Source of the DNA: UBA5239 sp031548025
GTDB taxonomy: Bacteria; Verrucomicrobiota; Lentisphaeria; Victivallales; Victivallaceae
Direction of reading: 5' to 3'
Length of the DNA stretch: 64,000 nucleotides
Assembly: GCA_031548025.1 (NCBI GenBank)
Contig: JAVBRM010000011.1
Coordinates: 111,021-175,020 of the forward strand
In this document: positions 1 through 9,103 of the stretch, in pieces
Layout of the letters: each line of letters opens with the position of its first letter
How positions within the stretch are numbered: the stretch's first letter is position 1
The notes under the pieces: generated by a model
Seen by the model: the letters and a program-made list of their open reading frames with translations, nothing else
The model's database searches: none
Told to the model about the DNA's origin: nothing
Translations under genes and position numbers: made by a program

Positions 1-1779
1 AGGGAAAATGTGCCGTGGCATGATGTTACATCCCTGAAGGCCGGAGGAAACATCCGGATCCTCGCCGAGCCCATGGATGATATCGCCCTGGCCAAACTGC
101 TTAAATTCTGTCTCGAGCACCAGGTCCCTTATCTGATGGTCGGCAACGGCACCAACCTGATCGGCGCGGACAATTATCCGGAATTGCTGGTGATCCGCCT
201 GATCCACGGTAATTTCATCCGGATCTGTTTTGCGCCCGGACGGATTATTGCCGGGGCCGGGGTGCGGCTTAAGGATTTCGCCAAGATTTGCGCCGAACAT
301 GGCTACGGCGGGTTGGCTCCGCTGGTCGGTATTCCCGGACGCCTCGGCGGATTGTTGAGAATGAATGCCGGGGCCAACGGCGCCAATATCAGTGATTATC
401 TTCATGAAGTCTGCGGTTTCGACGCGGACGGACAATCGTGGGCGATGATGAAAAACGAAATCCACTGGGGTTACCGTTTCAGCTCGATTCCGTCCGACGC
501 GGTGATTACCGCGGCAATTTTTCACCTGCCCCCGGCCTCGGCCGATGAAGAACAGTTGATCAAAGACGAATTATCCAAGCGCAGCCGGAAAGAGCCGCAC
601 GGTTGTACCGCCGGTTGCACCTTCCGCAATGTATCCGATGCCGATCCCGCCGGGAAAATCATCGATGACGCCGGCCTGAAAAACTTGAGCGTCGGGGATG
701 CGGTAGTCAGCGATGTCCACGCCAATTTTATTATCAACAAAGGGCATGCCGGCGAAAGCGACGTCGCCGAATTGATTTCACGAATTCAGGCTGAAGTTGC
801 CGACCGTTTCGGTTTTTATCTGCATCCGGAAGTGGCGTTTGCCGATCCCCGGACGCCGGAAAAATTCATCAAACCGCCGCGGATAGCAGTACTGAAAGGC
901 GGCGCCAGCAGCGAACGCGAAGTGTCGCTGATTTCCGGGGCGGCGGTAGCCAGGGCGCTGCGGCGCTCCGGTTATGTGGTCGACGAACTCGACATCCGCG
1001 ATCTGGAAATTTTGCCGGAAATGCTCGAAGCGGACCTGGTTTTCCCGGTGCTTCATGGCGGCTGGGGCGAAGGCGGCGGTATTCAGGAGCTCATGGAAAA
1101 AGCCGGAGTGCGTTTTGTCGGCAGCGGCAGCAAAGTCTGCAAGCTGATTATGGACAAGATCACCTCCAAGGAACTGATGGAAAAACTGAACTTGCCGACA
1201 CCGGCCTGGGGAGTCATCACCACCGCCAATCCGAAACTGCCGGAAAATCTGAGTTTCCCGGTCGTGGTCAAGCCGCCGAACGAAGGCTCGACCGTCGGTA
1301 TTGAAATCGTCAAAACCGCCGATCAATGGGAAGCGGCCCTGAAACGTGCTTTCAAGTTCGATTCCCGTTTGCTGGTGGAAGAATTCGTCACCGGTATCGA
1401 GGGTACGGTTTCGATTATCGACGGCAAAGCCTATCCGGTGATCGAGATCCATCCGCCGGAAAATAAGATATATGACTACGACGCCAAATACTTGCACCAG
1501 TCCGGCGAAACCCTTTATCTGTGTCCTCCGGTCAATATTCCGGAAGATTTGCAGAAACAGGCCCAGGAGGCTTCGCTCAAGTTTTACGAAGGCTCGGGAG
1601 CCAGCGGTTTGCTGCGGGTAGACATATTCGCGACCACTGACGGCAGGGTCGTCCTGCTGGAAGGCAATAACATGCCGGGATTTACCGACAGCAGCCTGGT
1701 GCCGAAAGCGGCGAAAAGCGTCGGCATCGCCTTTGAAAGGCTCTGCGCCATGTTGGTCCGCAAAGCTCTGCAAGAATGA
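1..1779 (+). CDS. murB-ddl: MurB-Ddl fusion (UDP-MurNAc dehydrogenase / D-Ala-D-Ala ligase), 5' partial
   Basis: Bifunctional cytoplasmic peptidoglycan precursor enzyme. The N-terminal ~280 residues are MurB (NADPH/FAD reduction of UDP-enolpyruvyl-GlcNAc): the motifs GIPGRLGG, MNAGANG, AGCTFRN (a Cys where many MurBs have Ser) and HPEV are visible. From about residue 290 a complete ATP-grasp D-Ala-D-Ala ligase follows (VLHGGWGEGGG, VVKPPNEGSTVG, LEGNNMPGFT). The frame is open to base 1 and reads R-E-N ahead of V-P-W-H, which matches the usual MurB N-terminus, so the GTG at 10 is probably internal and the true start lies upstream. The stop overlaps the MarC start (ATGA). Fusion of mur enzymes to Ddl is known (MurC-Ddl in Chlamydia); the MurB-Ddl pairing is less common. 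Confidence 0.93.
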   Translation, partial: RENVPWHDVTSLKAGGNIRILAEPMDDIALAKLLKFCLEHQVPYLMVGNGTNLIGADNYPELLVIRLIHGNFIRICFAPGRIIAGAGVRLKDFAKICAEHGYGGLAPLVGIPGRLGGLLRMNAGANGANISDYLHEVCGFDADGQSWAMMKNEIHWGYRFSSIPSDAVITAAIFHLPPASADEEQLIKDELSKRSRKEPHGCTAGCTFRNVSDADPAGKIIDDAGLKNLSVGDAVVSDVHANFIINKGHAGESDVAELISRIQAEVADRFGFYLHPEVAFADPRTPEKFIKPPRIAVLKGGASSEREVSLISGAAVARALRRSGYVVDELDIRDLEILPEMLEADLVFPVLHGGWGEGGGIQELMEKAGVRFVGSGSKVCKLIMDKITSKELMEKLNLPTPAWGVITTANPKLPENLSFPVVVKPPNEGSTVGIEIVKTADQWEAALKRAFKFDSRLLVEEFVTGIEGTVSIIDGKAYPVIEIHPPENKIYDYDAKYLHQSGETLYLCPPVNIPEDLQKQAQEASLKFYEGSGASGLLRVDIFATTDGRVVLLEGNNMPGFTDSSLVPKAAKSVGIAFERLCAMLVRKALQE

Positions 1780-2414
1780 GTTCCGCCATGGAATATGATT
1801 GGACTACGATCGTTAAAAGTGCAATCTATTTCCTGGCGGTAATCAATCCGGCCAGTAAGATATTCTTTCTGGCCTCATATACTCCCAGCCTGACTTTCAA
1901 GGACTTGTACAGCATGTCCTGGAAATCGACGCTGTGGGCTTTCATGATTCTGGTGTCATTCACTTTTCTGGGGCAATATCTGCTTTCTCAGGTTTTCCGG
2001 GTGGAAATGTACTCGCTGCGGGTGGTTGGCGGACTGCTGCTGCTGGCTATCGGCTGGTCCGCTACCCGGAAAGGGGTATTTTTTCAGAAAGAGGATTCCA
2101 AAGTTCACGAATCGCTGAACGAAGTTTCAGTCGTACCGCTGGCGGCGCCGCTGATCGCCGGGCCGGGAACTATCGCGGTCGCGATTTCATTTGCCGCCCA
2201 GTATCATGTTGTCGTATCTCTGGTGGCGATGATCATTGCGCTGGCCATCAATTTCATCATCATGCTGTTTTCATTGATGATCAGCAGATTCGCGCAAATG
2301 CTGTCGCTGACCGGCCCGTTGATCCGGATTACCGGGCTGGTCGTGGCGATGGTCGCCATGCAGATGATCTTCGACGGCGTCAAGCAATGGTGCGAAACCT
2401 TTATCGTCAAATAG
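1776..2414 (+). CDS. MarC family integral membrane protein
   Basis: Inner-membrane protein of 212 residues, the usual MarC length, with about six hydrophobic segments. It has the family's N-terminal NP-x(3)-IFF pattern (AVINPASKIFFLASY) and a second half-repeat containing PLAAPLIAGPGTIAV, the MarC signature around PL-x-xGPG. The biochemical function of MarC proteins is unknown; the early link to multiple antibiotic resistance was not upheld. The start codon overlaps the stop of murB-ddl by 4 bp (ATGA), implying translational coupling, though no functional link with cell wall synthesis is evident. Confidence 0.9.
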   Translation: MSSAMEYDWTTIVKSAIYFLAVINPASKIFFLASYTPSLTFKDLYSMSWKSTLWAFMILVSFTFLGQYLLSQVFRVEMYSLRVVGGLLLLAIGWSATRKGVFFQKEDSKVHESLNEVSVVPLAAPLIAGPGTIAVAISFAAQYHVVVSLVAMIIALAINFIIMLFSLMISRFAQMLSLTGPLIRITGLVVAMVAMQMIFDGVKQWCETFIVK

Positions 2415-2450
2415 CCCTGTAATTTCTATCCGCTGAAAATGAGGTTTGCC

Positions 2451-3281
2451 ATGGCATTTCCATACAATAACCGCCCGCAACTGGTTACGCGGTTTATTAC
2501 CGTAAAGCACAAATCCAGACCGGCCGGAATACCGCCTATCCGGATGCACTTCCATCCGGCTTTGTATCATGAACTGATTTACGTCGATTACGGCAGTATC
2601 AACCTGATCGTGGCGGATCAGAAATTCCGCCTCGGCAGCGGGGAATGCATGTTTATCAACGGCATCGATTATCATTCCTTTGCAGGAACGGACGGCTTGC
2701 CGTTCGACTTTCTGAATATCATGTTTTATGGAGAAGTCCCGGAGGTTCTTTTCAGCAAAAAAATCACCGTCAGCCGGGAATGCCATGAGCTGATGGCAAA
2801 AATGCGCGAAGAAAGCATCGACGAAATGAAGCACTACGAGGAACTCTGTTCCTGTTATTTGACCGAACTGATTATCACCCTGTGGCGGCAGGAAACGCTG
2901 GAACTGCCGAAGACCTTTCCCGAAGCCGCCTACCAGCAGAATTATCATTCGGAGGTAGTGCGCCGCGCGGTGGCGCTGATCGGCGAAAATTACCGGGAAC
3001 CATTGACCCTGGAACAACTCAGCAAAGCACTCGGTATCAGCATCTCGCACTTGCGTTTCCTGCTGAAGCGCGAAACCGGCAAAAGCTTCACCACGTTGTT
3101 GCACGAGCGACGTGTGGAGGCCGCCAAACATCTGCTGCGCAAAGGAACGTTATCGCTGTCCGGCATCTCCGAAGCGATCGGCTACGCCTCCACCTCATTC
3201 TTTTTCCGGGTATTCCGCAATCAGACCGGCATGACCCCCAAAGCCTACGCCCGCAGCCTCGGCGACACCAACGCCAATTGA
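2451..3281 (+). CDS. AraC family transcriptional regulator
   Basis: One-component regulator of about 276 residues. An N-terminal cupin-like sensing domain (residues ~25-110, containing HPALYHELIYVDYG) precedes a C-terminal double helix-turn-helix (~175-272; LEQLSKALGISISHLRFLLK and IGYASTSFFFRVFR). The ATG at 2451 is chosen over an in-frame ATG at 2439 because GAGG at 2441-2444 sits 6 nt ahead of it. It resembles the AraC protein at 9104-9982 (shared PQLVT and ELIYVDYG). The ZIP gene converges on its 3' end; the nearest sugar locus is cassette A starting at 4252, which is a possible but unproven target. Confidence 0.9.
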   Translation: MAFPYNNRPQLVTRFITVKHKSRPAGIPPIRMHFHPALYHELIYVDYGSINLIVADQKFRLGSGECMFINGIDYHSFAGTDGLPFDFLNIMFYGEVPEVLFSKKITVSRECHELMAKMREESIDEMKHYEELCSCYLTELIITLWRQETLELPKTFPEAAYQQNYHSEVVRRAVALIGENYREPLTLEQLSKALGISISHLRFLLKRETGKSFTTLLHERRVEAAKHLLRKGTLSLSGISEAIGYASTSFFFRVFRNQTGMTPKAYARSLGDTNAN

Positions 3282-3284
3282 ATA

Positions 3285-4049
3285 TCAGCCCATCATGCTG
3301 AGCATGAACGCGGCCAGGAAGCCGAGCACGGTCACCAATCCGGCGTAATTGTGCGTTTCGCTGAATGCCTCCGGAATCATCGTATCGACCAGCATCGCCA
3401 GGATGGCTCCGGCGGCGGTGGCGATGGTCGCGGCAATTACCGTATTCGGAAAATGCGAAAAAATCGAATACCCGGCCAGCGCGGCAATCCCGGAGATGGC
3501 GGCAATCCCGATCCAGATGCCGAAAATATACCCTTTCCTGTATCCCGCTTTTTTCATGCCGGCAGAGCTCGACAACCCCTCGGGAATGTTGGAAATGAAA
3601 ATGGCCGCCACCGCGATCAGTCCCATGCCGGAGCCTTCCAGCATCGAGAGCCCGATGACGATCGACTCGGGAATACCGTCGAGCAAAGCGCCCACGGCAA
3701 TCGCCGTCCCGCTGCTGTTTTCGTCATCGGCATCGGGCATGTGGTGATCGGGGTGGAACCCGGACCGTTTGCGATGCCTGGCGCCGTAGCGGCTCAAAAT
3801 TTGATTGGCCGCGGTGTAAACCACCGCCCCGCCAAGGAAGCCAAGCGACACGGCGGGCAATCCACCCTTGTGATATGCGGACTCCATCAATTCAAAGGCC
3901 AGCGTCGAGATCAGCACTCCGCTGCCAAACGCCATCACCACCGCTATAATCCGCTGCGACACCCGGCTGAAATACCCCACCAGCGCTCCCAACAGCAAAG
4001 CCGAACCGGCAAACAATCCCCAGAATCCGGCCAATAACAATCCATTCAT
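3285..4049 (-). CDS. ZIP family divalent metal transporter
   Basis: Inner-membrane protein of 254 residues with about eight hydrophobic segments. The two metal-site helices are recognisable: the DGIPES motif in TM4 and NIPEG in TM5. A His/Asp-rich cytoplasmic loop (around HPDHHMPDADDE) lies between TM3 and TM4, as in other ZIP proteins. It is probably zinc uptake, but iron or manganese cannot be excluded. AGGAGAAGGA just upstream is a strong ribosome binding site. The gene is monocistronic and convergent with the AraC gene. Confidence 0.9.
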   Translation of the reverse strand: MNGLLLAGFWGLFAGSALLLGALVGYFSRVSQRIIAVVMAFGSGVLISTLAFELMESAYHKGGLPAVSLGFLGGAVVYTAANQILSRYGARHRKRSGFHPDHHMPDADDENSSGTAIAVGALLDGIPESIVIGLSMLEGSGMGLIAVAAIFISNIPEGLSSSAGMKKAGYRKGYIFGIWIGIAAISGIAALAGYSIFSHFPNTVIAATIATAAGAILAMLVDTMIPEAFSETHNYAGLVTVLGFLAAFMLSMMG

Positions 4050-4078
4050 AATAATCCTTCTCCTAGCGTTTTACCTAT

Positions 4079-4106
4079 AACATAACAGGGTTCATGAGTA
4101 TTTCAA
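4079..4106 (-). promoter_or_regulatory. Possible sigma70 promoter of the ZIP transporter gene
   Basis: Minus-strand TTGAAA (4101-4106), 16-bp spacer, TATGTT (4079-4084), 30 bp ahead of the ZIP start. The -35 box is 5/6 and the -10 box 4/6. Seen directly, untested. Confidence 0.3.
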
Positions 4107-4184
4107 CCGCTTGGCCTGCCAGTTGAATAATCTAATCGTGCATTATAAAAATCAAATAGTACACTTATTCATTGATTTGTCCTC

Positions 4185-4212
4185 TTGCGGAAAAAGTATT
4201 TCAGATTATAAT
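4185..4212 (+). promoter_or_regulatory. Possible promoter of cassette A
   Basis: A perfect TATAAT at 4207-4212 is preceded at 16 bp by a weak TTGCGG (4185-4190). It lies 40 bp upstream of the pseudopilin ATG, in an AT-rich 200-bp divergent intergenic region. The weak -35 would suit an activator-dependent promoter. A second TATAAT at 4226-4231 seems too close to the ribosome binding site (AAGGA at 4238). Confidence 0.35.
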
Positions 4213-4251
4213 TATTACAATGAAGTATAATCATCATAAGGAACGACGACC

Positions 4252-4965
4252 ATGGCAAAAATGAAATTTACACTCATTGAACTCCTCGTAGTGATCGCGA
4301 TCATCGCGATCCTCGCGGCCATGTTGCTGCCGGCACTGAGCAAAGCCCGGGAACGAGCCCGCAGCATGCAGTGTCTGAATAATCAGAAACAGATGGGTCT
4401 CTCCTTTTCCATGTATCACACTGATTATGGCTGGATGCCGCCGGTCCGGGCGAGGGATTTCTGGACGACCGACAGCACTTCGGCTTTCTACAATATGACG
4501 TGGTATCAAATGATTTACGAGTCCACGAAACTTGATTATACCGGCGGGAAAAAGACTGCCGGACAGGCTAACTATGTAACGGTGGGATTCGGCGGTAATT
4601 CCAGAGGAATCTGGGCCTGCCCGACCAGGCCGGATAATTACAGCTTCAACAACACGTATGTGCTTTTTTCCATGAGCCTGGGAGTGGGGGACGGATACAG
4701 CCGAAGCGGAGTTGCTTTAAAGACTCTACAGTTTTTGCAGCCGTCGCGGTTGATGATGGCACTCGATACCGGAGAATGCCTTGCCGGATCATTGGGCGGA
4801 TGGATCGGAACTCATGAACGCGCGGAATTCCGCCATTCGGGCGGCCTCAATGTGCTCTATACCGATTTGCACGCGGGCTGGCGAAAACGGGGCTCTTTCA
4901 AGCTGACCGACATGAAAACACCTTTCTGGTCCAATGATCCGAGTTACAAAAATAATGATGACTAA
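4252..4965 (+). CDS. Type II pseudopilin-like protein (cassette A)
   Basis: Prepilin-type protein of 237 residues. A short positive leader (MAKMK) leads into FTLIELLVVIAIIAIL and a ~20-residue hydrophobic helix ending LLPALSKARE, the N-terminal methylation motif of type IV pilins and type II pseudopilins. Residue -1 is K, not the usual G. The C-terminal processing-associated H-x9-D element is present as HSGGLNVLYTDL (DL instead of DG), followed by a PFWSN ending shared with the other cassette pilins. It probably sits in the inner membrane or periplasm as a pseudopilin. First gene of cassette A; ribosome site AAGGA lies 9 nt ahead. Confidence 0.88.
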   Translation: MAKMKFTLIELLVVIAIIAILAAMLLPALSKARERARSMQCLNNQKQMGLSFSMYHTDYGWMPPVRARDFWTTDSTSAFYNMTWYQMIYESTKLDYTGGKKTAGQANYVTVGFGGNSRGIWACPTRPDNYSFNNTYVLFSMSLGVGDGYSRSGVALKTLQFLQPSRLMMALDTGECLAGSLGGWIGTHERAEFRHSGGLNVLYTDLHAGWRKRGSFKLTDMKTPFWSNDPSYKNNDD

Positions 4966-4981
4966 TAAGGTTATACAAAAA

Positions 4982-5836
4982 ATGAAGCAATTAATAATCA
5001 TATTTGCAATGGCATTGACCCTCAATCTGGCGGCGGATTATGCGTTTGATTTCCAGGCGGCCAAAAAATTGTATTCGCAACGGAAATACGCGGAAGCCCA
5101 ACAGACATTTGAAGAACTGGCAAAAGTTGCGCCGACTCCGGGGGCCAAGTCGGAGACATTGGCTCAGGCCGCGCTCGCCATCAATGCGCAAAAACAATAC
5201 GACAAGGCCTTGGAAGCCGCCAAGGCCATTCCGGACCAAGCAGTTGCGGCGCGCTGTCAGATGGAGATAATGGCGCAGAACAACAAGCATGCGGATTTGT
5301 TGAATACTTTCAGCGGCGAGAAAATCGAAAACTGGCCGGATCGTTTTGCCTATAAAGGTTTTCTAATGCGAGCCTGGGCTTATTATCACGTCCGCAAGTA
5401 TCAGGAGGCGCTGACAGATGTCCGGAAGGCGATTCCAGATATCGGCGGAGACGCCATGGCCAGAGCCGAGGCTTATCATCTGGAAGGTGATATTTACAGT
5501 AGTTTGAAGGAAAAAGACAAAGCAATCGAAAGTTATAAAAACGCGGTTGCGGTTACCGGCGTGAAAACGTATGGTCATTATCTGCAATCGGTACTGAAAT
5601 GCGCGGCGCTTCTCCGGGAAACCGGGAAGCCGGAGGAGGCTCTGAAAATTCTGGAACCGGTTCAAAAGACTCATCCGGGACTTTTCCAGAGCAGCATTTA
5701 TGAAGCTTATGGCGATAGCTATCTGGCTCTGGGCAGAAAAGCTGAGGCCAAAGCCGAATATCAAAAGGCCATCGATGAAAAAGGCGCTCCTTCAAGGATA
5801 GTCGACCGCGTAAAGAAAAAAATGGAGGAAATATAG
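4982..5836 (+). CDS. Secreted TPR protein (cassette A)
   Basis: Exported protein of 284 residues, with a signal peptide (MKQLIIIFAMALTLNLAA) followed by tetratricopeptide-like helix pairs for most of its length (for example AAKKLYSQRKYAEAQQTFEE and GDIYSSLKEKDKAIESYKNA). The ATG at 4982 is chosen over 4934 because only it starts with the signal peptide. The segment KIENWPDRFAYKGFLMR matches equivalent segments in the TPR proteins of cassettes B and C, so the three form one family. Likely a periplasmic scaffold between the pseudopilin and the DUF4838 protein (inference). Confidence 0.82.
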   Translation: MKQLIIIFAMALTLNLAADYAFDFQAAKKLYSQRKYAEAQQTFEELAKVAPTPGAKSETLAQAALAINAQKQYDKALEAAKAIPDQAVAARCQMEIMAQNNKHADLLNTFSGEKIENWPDRFAYKGFLMRAWAYYHVRKYQEALTDVRKAIPDIGGDAMARAEAYHLEGDIYSSLKEKDKAIESYKNAVAVTGVKTYGHYLQSVLKCAALLRETGKPEEALKILEPVQKTHPGLFQSSIYEAYGDSYLALGRKAEAKAEYQKAIDEKGAPSRIVDRVKKKMEEI

Positions 5837-5839
5837 GAT

Positions 5840-8233
5840 ATGAAGCAATTTTTATTGGTTGTCGGACTGCTGTTCCTGGGAACGGCGGCGCTGGCGGACG
5901 TGACACTGGTTCGCGACGGTCGAGCCGAAGCTGAAATCGTAATGGCGGTAAATGCCGTTCCCGGCGTTAAGGCCGCAGCGGCCGATCTTCAGGAATTCAT
6001 TGAAAAAATCTCCGGCGCCAAGCTGCCGGTGGTCAATACCCCGAGCGGAAAAACCGCCATTTACGTGGGCGAAAGCGAGTATACCAAAAAGCTTGGATTC
6101 GATCTGGAACCGGTGAAAAAAGAGGGATTCAGGGTAAAAACCGGAAACAATTATGTCATTGTCGCCGGGCGCGATATTCATTATCAGCCGTTCCCATATG
6201 ACCGGACCGATCAGAAGGAGCGCGCACGCTGGCAGGAATTCTGCGGCCAGAAAATCAATGTGCCGCAGGTAAACGCCGGCGGCCCTTTCCTGAAAGAACT
6301 TGATATTTATATGAATGACGATACCGCAACGTGGTATGCCGCCGCCGCATTGCTGGAACAGCTCGGAGTGCGTTTTTACATGCCATATGAAAACGGGACC
6401 GTTATTCCTCAGATGAAGGATATCATGATCAAGGACCAGGACCTGGTCCGGATTCCAAAATTTCCGGCCCGCCAAGGGTATCCGTACTATGTTCACCGCG
6501 ACCCGGACGCCTTTAAATGGTTCAAGCGGCTGGGCTGGGGAGCTTCGGAGGTTCTTTATAACAACCATACGACGGTCGATATCATCAACTCTCCGGAGAT
6601 CAGGAAAGAGCACCCGGAGTATTATGCGGTGATCGGGGGAGTCCGCAGCAATGATCCATCGTTTAAACATCCGGTTCCCAAGCTCGGCGATCCGGGATTC
6701 CGTCAGAGTTCCATCAATTATCTGCGCAAGACTTTTGACGCTTATCCGATTCTCCAGGGTAATGCGCTGGGAATGCCGGACGGTTTCGGTGCCATCGACG
6801 AGGAAGACAAAAAGAAATGGGAACCCAACAAAGAACTGGGGAGCAAGTTTTCCAATTATGTCTGGGATTATTGGGTTTGGGCTGCCGGTGAGTTGAAAAA
6901 GACCCATCCGGATAAATATCTGATGTCGATGGTTTACACCACTTACCTGGAACCTCCGACCAACTATCGGGTATTGCCCGACAATGTCGCCATTACAATC
7001 TGCTACTGGACAACCTGGCTGACCGATCCGGCGCGGGCAAAGTATCTTCTGCCTATCCGCGACCAATGGATGAAAATTCTACCGTCGAAAAAGATGATGG
7101 TTTGGGATTATTTCCTGCATTATCGCAAGGCCCAGCCCCGTATTCCGGCCTTTTTTACCAAATTGCTGCAGGAAGATATGCAGGTTTTGCAGGGAAAATC
7201 GGCAGGCAAATTCATTGAGATTCTCGGTGACTTTTATCGCAAGGGCGGCCCCCGGCTGGAAGCGCCGGGGCTGGTGCATATGACTTGCTACTGGCAATCC
7301 AAACTTTTCTGGGAGCCGGATATGAACCGCGAAAAAATGCTTGATGAGTATTACGAGCTCTATTTCGGCCCGGCCAGGGCGGAAATGAAGGAATTCTACG
7401 AATTTGCCGAACACGCCTTTATGAACCCGGTGCCGCGTTCCAAGCAGACCGCTGAATCATTGAAAGCCCATAACGACAAATATTTTGAAATTCTGACCCG
7501 GGCCCGGGTCAAAGCCGGCAAGGATTCGGTTTACGATCTGCGGATCGTCCAGATCGAAAACGAAGTCATGCCGCTCAAAAAAATGCACGAGGGCTTGAAA
7601 CGTACCGGCCCGTCATTCCGGTTTTCCAAACCGCATGATACATTCGTGCCTGATGGCGACCTGACCAAGAAGTTCTGGACTCATCCGAATAACTGGATCA
7701 CAATGGTGGATTTGGTTACCGGCGAGCCTATCGCCAATAATTCAACCCGGGCGGCTTTGCGTATGGACCCGGCCAAGAAGCAGTTATTCATAGCAGTGGA
7801 GTGCAATGAAATACGGATGAACAAAATCCGGGCGGGCGCCGTCGGCCGCGACGACATTGAAATTTTCAATGACGACGTCGTGGAAATTTATCTTGAAACA
7901 CCCGAACGTTCCTATTTCAAGATCGTGGTGAATTCCAATGGGGCAATTTTGGATGAATGCACCGACCGGGATATTATCGAACGCGACTCGATGCCGGTCA
8001 TGTGGAATCCCGATATCAAGGCAAATGTCAAGAAATTCCCGGATAAGTGGACCGTCGAAATCGTGATCCCGACCAATGATTTCGGTTCGCTGGGGCCGAC
8101 AGCCGATTATCCGTGGGGAATCAACATCGGCCGGACCCGTTTCGCGGGCGGACAAATGCATTTATCCGCCATTGCCCCGACCGGCAAGGGATTGTATGCG
8201 GTCGTCAACAAATGGGCGAACTTCAGAAATTAA
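5840..8233 (+). CDS. DUF4838 glycosidase-like protein with CBM9-like C-terminus (cassette A)
   Basis: Secreted protein of 797 residues. Signal peptide to about residue 19; an N-terminal alpha/beta domain like that preceding GH20/GH67 catalytic domains (~25-125, containing AIYVGES); a central DUF4838 TIM-barrel-like region (~140-560); and a C-terminal CBM9/DOMON-like beta-sandwich (~635-797) with FNDDVVEIYLETPERSYFKI. It probably binds and cleaves a glycan; substrate unknown. The C-x-C-x2-C seen in the DUF4838 proteins at 10075 and 15231 is replaced by LGMPDGFGAID. Closest to the cassette C protein at 51071-53551. It follows the TPR stop by 3 bp (GGAGG at 5824), so it is one operon. Confidence 0.87.
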   Translation: MKQFLLVVGLLFLGTAALADVTLVRDGRAEAEIVMAVNAVPGVKAAAADLQEFIEKISGAKLPVVNTPSGKTAIYVGESEYTKKLGFDLEPVKKEGFRVKTGNNYVIVAGRDIHYQPFPYDRTDQKERARWQEFCGQKINVPQVNAGGPFLKELDIYMNDDTATWYAAAALLEQLGVRFYMPYENGTVIPQMKDIMIKDQDLVRIPKFPARQGYPYYVHRDPDAFKWFKRLGWGASEVLYNNHTTVDIINSPEIRKEHPEYYAVIGGVRSNDPSFKHPVPKLGDPGFRQSSINYLRKTFDAYPILQGNALGMPDGFGAIDEEDKKKWEPNKELGSKFSNYVWDYWVWAAGELKKTHPDKYLMSMVYTTYLEPPTNYRVLPDNVAITICYWTTWLTDPARAKYLLPIRDQWMKILPSKKMMVWDYFLHYRKAQPRIPAFFTKLLQEDMQVLQGKSAGKFIEILGDFYRKGGPRLEAPGLVHMTCYWQSKLFWEPDMNREKMLDEYYELYFGPARAEMKEFYEFAEHAFMNPVPRSKQTAESLKAHNDKYFEILTRARVKAGKDSVYDLRIVQIENEVMPLKKMHEGLKRTGPSFRFSKPHDTFVPDGDLTKKFWTHPNNWITMVDLVTGEPIANNSTRAALRMDPAKKQLFIAVECNEIRMNKIRAGAVGRDDIEIFNDDVVEIYLETPERSYFKIVVNSNGAILDECTDRDIIERDSMPVMWNPDIKANVKKFPDKWTVEIVIPTNDFGSLGPTADYPWGINIGRTRFAGGQMHLSAIAPTGKGLYAVVNKWANFRN

Positions 8234-8262
8234 ATAAATAAAACAGAAGGGATTTTACAACA

Positions 8263-9099
8263 ATGCGAATCAATGCCCATACTCATGGCGCTCACGGCGA
8301 GCGGGAAGCGGACGGACGGATCATTCCGCCGCTGGTACCGATCTGGAAACACCTGAAACTCACCCCGGATGAGGTCATCGCATACAACCGGCAACTGGAC
8401 ACGGAACGGGTAATCCTGCTGGACCCGCCCGACATCACCTTTGCCGCATTGCGCGACTTCGGCGATTTCGTCATTCCCGTGCCGCAAATCGATTTGGATA
8501 AAGATTCACCGGAAGTTATTGAAGAACTGTTCCGCCAAGGCGCGAAGGGCATCAAATTCGTTGCCCCGGCCTATTCCTATGGCGACGACCGTTATTTCAA
8601 GCATTATCAGGCGGTATACGACAACGGCGGCCTGGCGGTTTTTCATACCGGCTACCTGATTACCGGCTCGTTCGAACCGGGTGGACACCTTGGGCGCGAA
8701 CAATACACCGACATCACATTGATGCGGCCGGCCGCGCTGGACCGGGTCGCCCGCGCATTGCCGAAACTTAACATTCTGATGGCACACTTCGGCAATCCGT
8801 GGTGGGAAGAAGCCTGGAAAATTCTGAGTTCGCACAAAAACATTTACGCCGATTTCAGCGGCGGCACCGCCTATCGGCGCGACATGCAGATGTGGAAGTG
8901 GATTTTCGCGCCGAACGGTATCCTGGATACCAATGCCGTCAGCCGCCTTTGCTATGGTACGGACGGATGCGCATTTGACCTGGGTAACACCGAAACCAAT
9001 ATCATCAACTTCTACGAACAGTTTTATGAAATGCTCAAGCTGCCGCAAGAACTGAGGGAGCGGATTGATTCCGGAAATATAAAACAGCTGATCAAATAA
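8263..9099 (+). CDS. Amidohydrolase-2 / TIM-barrel metal-dependent hydrolase
   Basis: Cytoplasmic metal-dependent hydrolase of 278 residues. The metal ligands of the amidohydrolase superfamily are visible: NAHTHG (H6, H8), GIKFVAP (candidate carbamylated or ligand Lys), FHTG, MAHFG and a late YGTDG aspartate. No signal peptide. The family includes lactonases, decarboxylases and deacetylases acting on small organic acids or sugars; the substrate here is unknown. It follows cassette A by 29 bp in the same direction and probably acts on the product released by the DUF4838 protein (inference). Confidence 0.83.
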   Translation: MRINAHTHGAHGEREADGRIIPPLVPIWKHLKLTPDEVIAYNRQLDTERVILLDPPDITFAALRDFGDFVIPVPQIDLDKDSPEVIEELFRQGAKGIKFVAPAYSYGDDRYFKHYQAVYDNGGLAVFHTGYLITGSFEPGGHLGREQYTDITLMRPAALDRVARALPKLNILMAHFGNPWWEEAWKILSSHKNIYADFSGGTAYRRDMQMWKWIFAPNGILDTNAVSRLCYGTDGCAFDLGNTETNIINFYEQFYEMLKLPQELRERIDSGNIKQLIK

Positions 9100-9103
9100 T
9101 TGA

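Noticed and set aside
778..1773. 331-codon open frame opposite the Ddl domain
   Set aside because: Mirrors the conserved ATP-grasp sequence; composition is typical of a shadow frame.
5840..8233. Assignment of the DUF4838 proteins as GH67 alpha-glucuronidases
   Set aside because: Only the N-terminal alpha/beta domain resembles GH67; the catalytic region matches DUF4838 and substrate is unknown.
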